This document shows, one piece after another, positions 26,554-33,476 of a stretch of DNA of 36,902 nt. The stretch is from JAKLKS01 sp964370855. Its GTDB lineage: Bacteria; Planctomycetota; JAJSAM01; JAKLKS01. Position 1 is the stretch's first letter. Each line of letters opens with the position of its first letter. Below the pieces are notes generated by a model, which did not search any database, was not told where the DNA came from, and saw only the letters and a program-made list of their open reading frames with translations. Position numbers and translations under genes: made by a program. The stretch is from NCBI GenBank assembly GCA_964370855.1, contig CAYJMF010000043.1, forward strand, positions 1 to 36,902. Reading direction: 5' to 3'.

Positions 26554-27582
26554 ATGCACGAACCCAGCGACTTCCGCTCCGACACCGTCACCCGCCCGAC
26601 CCCGGCCATGCGGGCGGCCATGGCCGCCGCCGAGGTGGGGGACGACGTCCTCGGCGACGACCCCACGGTGGCGCGTCTCGAGGCGGCCTTCGCGCGCCTC
26701 GTCGGCAAGGAGGCGGCGGTCTTCGTCCCCTCGGGCTCCATGGGGAACCTCGTCTCCATCGCCTCCCACGCGCGCCCCGGGGAGGCGGTTCTCATGGAGG
26801 AGTGGGGCCACACCCACAACTTCGAGGCCGGGGGCGCGGCGCGCTTCGCCGGGGTCATGTGCCGGACGCTCACCTCGGACCGCGGGATCCTCGACCCGGC
26901 GCTGGTGGATCGCTGGTGCTTCGCCGGGAGCCTCCACACCCCGCGCACGGCGCTGCTCGTCGTCGAGAACACCCACAACTTCCACGGCGGGCGGGTGACG
27001 CCGCTCGCGCGGATGCGGGAACTGCGGGCGGTGACGGCGGCGAAGGGAGTGAGGCTCCACATCGACGGGGCGCGGCTCTGGAACGCCTGCGCGGCGACGG
27101 GGGAGGAGCCGGCGGCCTTCGCCGCCTGCGCCGACTCCGTGACGGCCTGCCTCAGCAAGGGGCTCTGCGCCCCCGTGGGCTCGGTGGTGGCGGGGACGGC
27201 GGAGTTCATCGGCGAGGCGCGGCGGAACCGCAAGACCCTCGGCGGCGGGATGCGCCAGGCCGGCGTGCTGGCGGCGGCGGGGCTGCTGGCTCTGGAGACG
27301 ATGCGGGGGCGGCTCGTCGAGGATCACGCCCGGGCGCGGCGCCTGGCCGAGGGGCTGGCGGCGCTGCCGCAGTGGGGGATCGACCCGTCGCGGGTCGAGT
27401 CGAACATCCTCTTCGTCGAGTGGAAGGGGAGGGGGGCGGTGAAGGACGTGGTCGTGCGGCTGAAGGAGCGGGGGGTGCTGGCCATGGCGCCGGATCCGAC
27501 GCGGCTCCGGCTGCTCACGCATGCGGACGTGGATGACGGCGACGTCGAGAGGATGCTCGCGGCGGCGAAGGACATCGCGTAG
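26554..27582 (+). CDS. ltaE: Low-specificity threonine aldolase
   Basis: PLP-dependent enzyme cleaving threonine (and allo-threonine) to glycine and acetaldehyde; 342 aa, normal length. The N-terminal FRSDTVTRPTPAMRAAM signature is followed by VGDDVLGDDPTVARLE, FVPSGSMGNLVS and HTHNFEAGG. The cofactor-binding aspartate is in LHIDGARLWNA (D171) and the PLP lysine is in CLSKGLCAPVGS (K202). ETHNFHGG-type substrate residues appear as VENTHNFHGGRV. Together these make the family assignment secure. The gene lies 44 nt after the phosphatase and 29 nt before the phosphohexomutase, so these may share a transcript, although a possible promoter lies just upstream. Confidence 0.95.
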   Translation: MHEPSDFRSDTVTRPTPAMRAAMAAAEVGDDVLGDDPTVARLEAAFARLVGKEAAVFVPSGSMGNLVSIASHARPGEAVLMEEWGHTHNFEAGGAARFAGVMCRTLTSDRGILDPALVDRWCFAGSLHTPRTALLVVENTHNFHGGRVTPLARMRELRAVTAAKGVRLHIDGARLWNACAATGEEPAAFAACADSVTACLSKGLCAPVGSVVAGTAEFIGEARRNRKTLGGGMRQAGVLAAAGLLALETMRGRLVEDHARARRLAEGLAALPQWGIDPSRVESNILFVEWKGRGAVKDVVVRLKERGVLAMAPDPTRLRLLTHADVDDGDVERMLAAAKDIA

Positions 27583-27611
27583 GCGGGACGATCGTCCCAC
27601 GGGAGGCAGCA

Positions 27612-28964
27612 ATGGCCGGTGTGTTCCACGCCTACGACATCCGAGGTATCTGGGGTGCGGGCATCGACGAAGCGTTGAGCGAGCGCATCGGCCGCGCCGT
27701 CGCCCTGCACCTCAAGCCCGCCCGCGCCTGCGTCGGCCACGACATGCGTGAATCCGCCCTCCCCGCCAAGGCCGCCCTGATTCGCGGCCTCACCGCCCAC
27801 GGCGTGGACGTGGTGGAGGTGGGCCTCGCCTCCACCCCCATGCAGTACTTCGCCACCGGCGACGGCGGCTTCGACGCCGGCATCCAGGTGACCGCCTCCC
27901 ACAACCCCGCGGAGTACATCGGCTTCAAGATCTCGAGGAAGGACGTCGTCCCCGTGGGCGGCGACTCCGGCCTCAAGGACATCGAGCGGCTCGCCCTCTC
28001 CGCGGATCCCCTCGACCCGCCCCCGGGGACGAAGCCCGGGACGGTGTCCGCGCGGGACATCCGCGCCGGCTACGCCGCCCACGTCGCCCGGTTCCACCGC
28101 CCGGGGAGGCGGCTCCTACGGGTGGTGGTGGACTGCGCCAACGGGATGGGATCGCTCGAGGTGGACCTCGGCCTCTCCCGTCTCGGCCACGACCTCACGG
28201 TCCTCTACCCCGACCTCGACGGGACCTTCCCGAACCACGAGGCGAACCCGCTGCGCGTCGAGAACCTCCGCGATCTCCAGAAGGCGGTCCTCGCCTCGGG
28301 CGCGGACTGCGGCGTCGCCTTCGACGGGGACGCCGACCGCGCCTGCTTCGTGGACGAGAAGGGGCAGGTGGTGACCAACGACCTCCTCACGGCCTTCATG
28401 GCCGCCGAGATCCTCCCCGGCGAGCCCGCGGGGGCGGCCGTGGTCTACGATCTGCGCTCGAGCCGCGTGGTGCCGGAGACGGTGACCGCCCTCGGCGGCC
28501 GCCCCATCCGGGAGCGGGTCGGCCACGCCTTCATGAAGGCCCGCCTCCGGAAGGAGAAGGGGGTCTTCGGCGGCGAGTACAGCGGCCACTTCTACTTCCG
28601 CGACAACTGGCACGCCGACTCCGGCGTCATCGCCTCGACCCTCGTCCTCAACCGCCTCTCCCGGGACCCGGCCCCGTTCTCGACGCTCCTCGCCCCCCTC
28701 CGCCGCTACCGGCAGACCGGGGAGATCAACTTCGAGGTCCACGACAAGGACGGGACGATCGCACGCCTCGCCGGGGCATTCAAGGACGGCGAGGTGGACT
28801 TCGTGGACGGGGTGACGGTGAACTACCCCGACTGGTGGTTCAACGTGCGCAAGAGCAACACCGAGCCGCTGCTGCGCCTCAACCTCGAGGGGATGACGCC
28901 GGCGGCCTTCGAGGCGGGGAAGGCGCGGGTGATGCCGTTCCTCGGCACGCCGGTGGATCGGTAG
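27612..28964 (+). CDS. Phosphomannomutase/phosphoglucomutase
   Basis: Alpha-D-phosphohexomutase of 450 aa that interconverts hexose 1- and 6-phosphates and so feeds sugar-nucleotide and surface-polysaccharide synthesis. The N-terminal FHAYDIRGIWG is typical. The phosphoserine loop is VTASHNPAEYIGFK (S96) and the metal loop is VAFDGDADRACFVD (D238, D240, D242). The sugar-binding loop GGEYSGHFYFRD and the phosphate-binding RKSNTEPLLRLNLE complete the set. The GEYSGH loop fits the bifunctional PMM/PGM (AlgC/ManB-like) group rather than glucosamine mutases. GGGAGG precedes the ATG by 5 nt. Confidence 0.94.
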   Translation: MAGVFHAYDIRGIWGAGIDEALSERIGRAVALHLKPARACVGHDMRESALPAKAALIRGLTAHGVDVVEVGLASTPMQYFATGDGGFDAGIQVTASHNPAEYIGFKISRKDVVPVGGDSGLKDIERLALSADPLDPPPGTKPGTVSARDIRAGYAAHVARFHRPGRRLLRVVVDCANGMGSLEVDLGLSRLGHDLTVLYPDLDGTFPNHEANPLRVENLRDLQKAVLASGADCGVAFDGDADRACFVDEKGQVVTNDLLTAFMAAEILPGEPAGAAVVYDLRSSRVVPETVTALGGRPIRERVGHAFMKARLRKEKGVFGGEYSGHFYFRDNWHADSGVIASTLVLNRLSRDPAPFSTLLAPLRRYRQTGEINFEVHDKDGTIARLAGAFKDGEVDFVDGVTVNYPDWWFNVRKSNTEPLLRLNLEGMTPAAFEAGKARVMPFLGTPVDR

Positions 28965-28972
28965 GAGACGCC

Positions 28973-29362
28973 ATGACCATGTTCCGGAAAACCGCCATGC
29001 TCCTGCTCTCCCTCCTCGTCGCCTCCTGCGCCTCCACGATGAGGGACGCCGTCGAGGGGAAGGAGCGGGGCACCGCCGCCCTGTATCCCGTGCCCCCGGC
29101 CAAGGCCTGGTCCATCGCGCGCAGCATCGTCTTCGAGGCGGCCCACTTCGACGTCCACTCCAACCGCGAGCGGACGATGATCGTCTGCGACGCCGGCACG
29201 GGCACCGACACGACCTACATCGCCGTCTGGATCGACCCCGGCGTGGACGCGTCGGAGAGCCGGGTGACCATCCGCTCCGTGAAGGAGGGGGGGATGCAGA
29301 TCACGAGCGTCCTCACGGAGGACGAGTTCCACGCCCGCTTCCGCGAGCGGGTGGGAAAGTAG
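28973..29362 (+). CDS. Small putative lipoprotein
   Basis: Protein of 129 aa with a lipoprotein signal MTMFRKTAMLLLSLLVASC, lipobox VASC with the cysteine at residue 19. After the anchor comes a compact alpha/beta domain with VPPAKAWSIARSIVFEAAHF and TYIAVWIDPGVDASESRVTI. The pattern of a helix followed by antiparallel strands (conversion of a raw structural quantity by sequence) recalls DUF3568-like periplasmic lipoproteins, but I cannot assign a family. It starts 8 nt after the mutase stop with GGAG upstream, so it is probably the last gene of that operon. It converges with the eboB-like gene, 15 nt away. Confidence 0.75.
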   Translation: MTMFRKTAMLLLSLLVASCASTMRDAVEGKERGTAALYPVPPAKAWSIARSIVFEAAHFDVHSNRERTMIVCDAGTGTDTTYIAVWIDPGVDASESRVTIRSVKEGGMQITSVLTEDEFHARFRERVGK

Positions 29363-29377
29363 GGGGAGCGGCGACCG

Positions 29378-30286
29378 CTACCTCCGCGCGGCGCTCTCCT
29401 CCCGATCCACCCTTGGCTCCTGGCCGCGGAGCACCGTGTTCCCGCCGAAGCGCAGCGTCTGGTCCACGGGGGCGGCCTCGGTCCAGTGGGACTCCTTCAC
29501 CTGGCCGCTCTGCCCGTAGGCGAGGAGCGCGTTGCCGTAGGTGACGGCCTCCACCGCCGCGGGCGCGATGCCCCGCTCGAGCATGAGGGCCCCGGTCTTC
29601 ACCACGGCCAGCGGGTCCGATACCCCCCAGTCGGCGGAGGAGTCGACGATGATGCGTTCGGGCCCGTACTTCCGGACGATCTCCACCATGCGGGCGGAGT
29701 CCATCTTCGTCCGCGGGTAGATGGTGAAGCCGGCCCAGAAGCCCCGGTCGAGGACCTCGGCGACGGTCTCCTCGTTGTTGTGGTCGATGACCACCTGGTC
29801 GGGGCGGAACCCGTGCTCGAGCGCCATGTCCATGCTGCGCGACGTCCCCCGCTTCTTGTCGCGGTGGGGGGTGTGCACCATCACGGGGAGGCCGGCCTGC
29901 AGGGCGAGATCGTACTGCGCGCGGAAGATCCGCTCCTCCGCCGGGGTCTGGTCGTCGAAGCCGATCTCGCCCACCGCCGCCACCCCCTCCTTGCAGAGGA
30001 ACAGCGGGAGGATCTCCAGCACCTCCCGGGCGAGCCCCTCGTCGTTTGCCTCCTTGGAGTTGATGCCGATGGCGCAGTAGTGGCGGATGCCGAACTGGGA
30101 GGCGCGGAAGCGCTCCCACCCGACGAGGGAGGCGAAGTAGTCGGCGAAGGAGCCGACGGAGGTGCGGAGCTGGCCCTGCCAGAAGGCCGGCTCGATGACG
30201 GCGACGACGCCGGCGGCGGCCATGGCCTGGTAGTCGTCCGTCGTCCGGGAGGCCATGTGGATGTGGGGGTCGAAGACGCGGTTCAC
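29378..30286 (-). CDS. eboB: TatD-family metal-dependent hydrolase, EboB-like
   Basis: TIM-barrel hydrolase of 302 aa. Metal-binding positions are FDPHIHM (HxH at the N terminus), EIGFDD, VMVHTPHRDK, VIDHNNEE and VDSSADWGVSDP. These fit the amidohydrolase/TatD superfamily, with the active site apparently intact. The GTG start at 30286 overlaps the stop of the upstream eboA-like gene in GTGA. Pairing with EboA indicates the ebo pathway, in which a TatD-like protein is encoded next to EboA. The ebo cluster is linked to export of a scytonemin precursor in cyanobacteria, and its general chemistry is unknown. The other ebo genes are not present in this window. The gene-name assignment rests on this neighbourhood. 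Confidence 0.85.
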   Translation of the reverse strand: MNRVFDPHIHMASRTTDDYQAMAAAGVVAVIEPAFWQGQLRTSVGSFADYFASLVGWERFRASQFGIRHYCAIGINSKEANDEGLAREVLEILPLFLCKEGVAAVGEIGFDDQTPAEERIFRAQYDLALQAGLPVMVHTPHRDKKRGTSRSMDMALEHGFRPDQVVIDHNNEETVAEVLDRGFWAGFTIYPRTKMDSARMVEIVRKYGPERIIVDSSADWGVSDPLAVVKTGALMLERGIAPAAVEAVTYGNALLAYGQSGQVKESHWTEAAPVDQTLRFGGNTVLRGQEPRVDREESAARR

Positions 30287-31146
30287 AGATCCTCCGATCG
30301 GGAGATCCCGTGGCGCCGGAGGAGGTCGCCGGCCTCGGGCCAGGGGCAGTTCTTGAGCGCGTCGAGGACGGCGGCCTTCGTCGCCCCGTCCCCCGTCTCG
30401 ATGGCCTTCTCCATGGTCCGGATCTCGGCGGCGTCGGCGTGGGGGCCGACGCAGCGCCAGATCTCCGGGTTCACGGTGCGGCCCGCGGCCCAGCGCTCGT
30501 CGGCGTAGTCGCAGAGCATGCGGGAGAGGGAGGGGTTGGCGCGTGCGTCGAGGCCCTGGATGGGGGCGAGGGGAAGCTCCACGAAGAGCGCCTTCACCAC
30601 CATCTGGTTCCAGGCCGGCTCCGAAAGGTGCTCCGCCGGGTAGGGGTTGTCGTGGGCGACGGCGCGGAAGACGTCGGTCACGTTGGAGCGCACCCCCTCT
30701 GCGCAGCGCTCCGCCAGGGACTCGGGGTGGGGGAGGAGGGGGAGGGCCTGGTAGAGGGTGACGAGCTCGCCGAGGTCGGCGTGCTGGAAGAGGAGCGTCG
30801 CCTCGGAGAGCCAGCGCTCCCGGTTGCGGGGGTCCCGCTGCAGGAGGAGGGCGGTGCGGGCGGCCTGCTCCACGGTCCACTTCTCGGGCATCCAGCCGGG
30901 GCGGGCGGAGCGGGCGCGGTCGAGGTCGGCGGGCCGGATCTGGAGGAGGGTCTTCGGCGCGTGGCGGCCCACGGCGGAGAAGTTCATGTAGAGGTTCTTG
31001 GCGGGCCCGTCCACGGCGTCGGCGCAGGCCTGCTCGAACCAGGGAAGGCCGTCCCGGGGGATCCCCATGCGGACCCAGGAGTGGAGCAGGATCCGGGCGA
31101 GGCGGAGCGTCGTCGAGGAGGGGACGAAGATGTTGTCGGGTTGCAT
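30283..31146 (-). CDS. eboA: EboA-domain protein
   Basis: Alpha-helical protein of 287 aa matching EboA. The diagnostic stretch runs from DVFRAVAHDNPYPAEHLSEP through AWNQMVVKALFVELPLAPIQ and GLDARANPSLSRMLCDYADE to RWAAGRTVNPEIWRCVG. No signal peptide or membrane helix is seen, so it is probably cytoplasmic. The biochemical role is unknown. ATG 31146 (MQPDNIFV) is preferred over upstream in-frame GTG codons because homologues start here and TTATTA, a possible -10, lies about 8 nt upstream. That would make the mRNA nearly leaderless; GGGAGGGGG further upstream could otherwise act as a ribosome-binding site. It is translationally coupled to the eboB-like gene. Confidence 0.9.
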   Translation of the reverse strand: MQPDNIFVPSSTTLRLARILLHSWVRMGIPRDGLPWFEQACADAVDGPAKNLYMNFSAVGRHAPKTLLQIRPADLDRARSARPGWMPEKWTVEQAARTALLLQRDPRNRERWLSEATLLFQHADLGELVTLYQALPLLPHPESLAERCAEGVRSNVTDVFRAVAHDNPYPAEHLSEPAWNQMVVKALFVELPLAPIQGLDARANPSLSRMLCDYADERWAAGRTVNPEIWRCVGPHADAAEIRTMEKAIETGDGATKAAVLDALKNCPWPEAGDLLRRHGISRSEDL

Positions 31147-31271
31147 GCCCACAGTAATAACCCCCTCCCGCCGGGACGGGGAGATCCGCTCCCCCGGGGT
31201 CACCACCCCCCGTGAACGGACGGGGGCGGGGGAGGTTCGGAGGGGGGCGCGCCGCGGGTATCCTCCCCCCG
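31147..31271. promoter_or_regulatory. Divergent promoter region between eboA and the SAM hydrolase
   Basis: This 125-bp gap separates divergent genes. On the minus strand TTATTA lies 8 nt before the eboA start. On the plus strand TATCCT lies about 8 nt before ATG 31272, and no ribosome-binding site is evident there. Both genes may be transcribed with very short or no leaders. -35 boxes are not clear. Confidence 0.35.
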
Positions 31272-32093
31272 ATGTCCCCCTCCCGCGCGCCGGTCATCAC
31301 CTTCACCACGGACTTCGGCACCGCCGACGCCTACGCCGCCTCCATGAAGGGGGTGGCCCTCTCCCTCTGCCCGAAGGCGAGGCTCGTGGACGTGACCCAC
31401 GCCATCGAGCCGGGGGACCTCCTCGGGGCGGCCCTCGTGGTGGAGGAGGCGGCCCGCTGGTTCCCGAAGGGGACGGTGCACGTGGTGGTGGTGGATCCCG
31501 GGGTGGGGACGGAGCGGCGGGCGCTGGCCGTGCAGGCGGGGGGCAGGATCTTCGTCGGTCCCGACAACGGCGTGCTGTGGCCGGCCATCGACGGGGATCC
31601 GAAGTCCCGGATTCATGCCATCACGGCCCGCACCTTCCTCCTTCCCGTGGTGACGGCGACGTTCCACGGCCGGGACGTGTTCACCCCCGCGGCGGCGCGG
31701 TTCGCGGCGGGGAGGCGCATCGAGATGGCGGGGCCGCGGATCCTCGATCCCCTCCCCCTCCCCGGTTTCCATTGCACCCGGCGGGGCGGCCGCCTCGAGG
31801 GGCAGGTGCTGCGCGTGGACCGCTTCGGCAACCTCGTCACGTCGGTGCGCGCGGCGGACCTCGAGGCGGCCTTCGACGACGTCCCCTTCCCGACGCTGGA
31901 CTTCCGTGTGGGGGGGCGGCGCGTGGACGAGACGGCGGCGGCCTACGGCCTCGCGCGGCCGGGGCTCCCCTTCGCGCTCCTCGGGAGCGGGGGCCGGGTC
32001 GAGGTAGCGCTCCGGGACGGCAGCGCCGCCGCGGCTCTCGGGGCCGCGCGGGGAGCGGAGGTGACGGTGGAGCGGCGGGGGGGGCGGCGGTGA
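31272..32093 (+). CDS. S-adenosyl-L-methionine hydrolase (adenosine-forming), DUF62 family
   Basis: Enzyme of 273 aa that hydrolyses S-adenosylmethionine to adenosine and methionine, related to fluorinase/chlorinase. The N-terminal VITFTTDFGTADAYAASMKG contains the conserved aspartate, followed by DVTHAIEPGDLLGAA, VHVVVVDPGVGTERRALAV and FVGPDNGVL. HGRDVFTPAAARFAAG and the C-terminal DRFGNLVTSV complete the family pattern. The adenosine-forming subfamily is expected; halogenase activity would need a different active-site loop and is not suggested. ATG 31272 is chosen because homologues begin at [IV]TxxTDFG; no ribosome-binding site is apparent. The stop overlaps the larC start (GTGA). Confidence 0.93.
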   Translation: MSPSRAPVITFTTDFGTADAYAASMKGVALSLCPKARLVDVTHAIEPGDLLGAALVVEEAARWFPKGTVHVVVVDPGVGTERRALAVQAGGRIFVGPDNGVLWPAIDGDPKSRIHAITARTFLLPVVTATFHGRDVFTPAAARFAAGRRIEMAGPRILDPLPLPGFHCTRRGGRLEGQVLRVDRFGNLVTSVRAADLEAAFDDVPFPTLDFRVGGRRVDETAAAYGLARPGLPFALLGSGGRVEVALRDGSAAAALGAARGAEVTVERRGGRR

Positions 32094-33358
32094 GGAAATC
32101 CATCTACGTGGAGCCGTTCTCCGGCATCGCCGGGGACATGTTCGTCGGCGCGCTGCTCGACGCCGGCGCCTCCTTCGATGCGGTGAAGGCGGCGGTGAAG
32201 GGGATCCCGGCGGAGGGGATCGAGGTGGAGGCCAGGAAGGTGATGCGGGGGGCGCTCTCCTGCACGAAGTTCAGCGTTAGGGTCCATGGAGAGGCCGAGG
32301 AGCCTTCGGAACCCGAGGATCCCCATTCTCATGACCATCCCCACGACCATGGACACGGGCACGGGCATCGCCATGAATCCGGAAGCGAGGATCATCCCCA
32401 TCATTCCCTTGCAGATATCAGGAATCTCATCCAGAAAGCTCGCATCCCTGCGGCCGTGAAGGAGCAGTCCCTCCTGATTTACGCCAAGCTCGCCGCCGCC
32501 GAGTCCCTCGTCCACGGTTCCGACCCGGAGTCCGTGACGTTCCACGAGGTCGGCGCCCTGGACGCCGTGGCCGACGTCGTGGCCGCCGCCGCCGCCCTCG
32601 ACGCGCTGGGGATCCGCGAGATCCACTGCGGCCCGGTCCGCTGCGGGAGCGGGATGGTGCGCATCGCCCACGGGGTGCTCCCGGTGCCGGCGCCGGGGAC
32701 GCTCCAGTGCCTCCTCGGCTTCGACGTCCGCTTCGAGGAGGGGCGGGGGGAGCTGGTGACGCCGACGGGGGCGGCGATCCTCGGGGCCCTGGCCTCGCCG
32801 CATCCGCCGGGGGAGTTCTACCCGGAGCGGGTCGGGTACGGGGCGGGGACGCGGGACGGGGGGGAGATCCCCAACTGCCTCCGCGTCACCGTGGGGCGGA
32901 CGCCGGACCCGGCGGTGGAGCCCGCGGTCTTCGAGCTGGCGGCCAACCTCGACGACCTGGCGCCCCAGGTGACGGCGCGGGCGGTGGAGGCTCTCTTCGA
33001 GGCGGGGGCGCTGGACGCGTGGACGGAGCCCGCGGGGATGAAGAAGGGGCGGGCCGGGGTCGTGGTGCGGGCGCTGGCCGACGAGGCGCGCCTCGCCGCC
33101 GTGGAGGAGGTCTTCTTCGCGGAGACCGGGACGCTCGGGCTCCGCAAGCACCGGGTGGAGCGCTCCAAGTGCGAGCGGGAGTGGGTGAAGGTGAAGACCC
33201 CCTTCGGCGTGATCCGCGTCAAGGTGGGGAGCCGCGGAGGCGAGGTCGTCTCGGCGACGCCGGAGTACGAGGACTGCCGCGCCGCCGCGGAGAAGAGGAA
33301 GGTCCCCGTCCGCAAGGTGATGGACGCGGCCCGCGAGGCGTGGCGGGCGCGGAAGTAG
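32090..33358 (+). CDS. larC: LarC nickel-pincer cofactor nickel insertase
   Basis: CTP-dependent nickel insertion protein of the nickel-pincer nucleotide pathway, 422 aa. It contains the start YVEPFSGIAGDMFVGALLDA, the His-rich metal stretch (residues about 79-105, 12 histidines), VTFHEVGALDAVADVV, TPTGAAIL and the C-terminal LAANLDDLAPQVT, GMKKGRAG and FGVIRVKV segments. Both halves are in one frame, unlike the Lactobacillus version, which needs a frameshift. The GTG start at 32090 overlaps the SAM hydrolase stop. No larA, larB or larE is in the window. The His-rich section (32281-32460) has visibly lower GC (106 of 180 by hand count) than its surroundings. The palindromic element follows 3 nt after the stop. 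Confidence 0.95.
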   Translation: MRKSIYVEPFSGIAGDMFVGALLDAGASFDAVKAAVKGIPAEGIEVEARKVMRGALSCTKFSVRVHGEAEEPSEPEDPHSHDHPHDHGHGHGHRHESGSEDHPHHSLADIRNLIQKARIPAAVKEQSLLIYAKLAAAESLVHGSDPESVTFHEVGALDAVADVVAAAAALDALGIREIHCGPVRCGSGMVRIAHGVLPVPAPGTLQCLLGFDVRFEEGRGELVTPTGAAILGALASPHPPGEFYPERVGYGAGTRDGGEIPNCLRVTVGRTPDPAVEPAVFELAANLDDLAPQVTARAVEALFEAGALDAWTEPAGMKKGRAGVVVRALADEARLAAVEEVFFAETGTLGLRKHRVERSKCEREWVKVKTPFGVIRVKVGSRGGEVVSATPEYEDCRAAAEKRKVPVRKVMDAAREAWRARK

Positions 33359-33361
33359 GGG

Positions 33362-33395
33362 AATACCGTACCCGACCCGATTCATCGGGGTTGGG
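33362..33395 (+). repeat. Dispersed 34-bp palindromic element, copy 2
   Basis: The copy begins 3 nt after the larC stop codon. It contains ATACCGTA followed by the CCCGA-TTCA-TCGGG hairpin core and GTTGGG. Its position fits a terminator-like or REP-type element for the SAM hydrolase-larC operon. There is no T-run. Confidence 0.9.
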
Positions 33396-33430
33396 CGGGC
33401 ACCGATCCGGTGCCCCCGCGCGGATGTCGG

Positions 33431-33436
33431 TAGGAT
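33431..33436 (+). promoter_or_regulatory. -10-like TAGGAT box before the ELWxxDGT gene
   Basis: GGTAGGAT lies 46 nt before ATG 33477, identical in sequence and distance to the box before the gene at 24319. GGGAGG (33465-33470) is the ribosome-binding site. No clear -35. Confidence 0.3.
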
Positions 33437-33476
33437 GGGTGGCGGCGCCCGCGGGCGGGACGCCGGGAGGGCGCCG

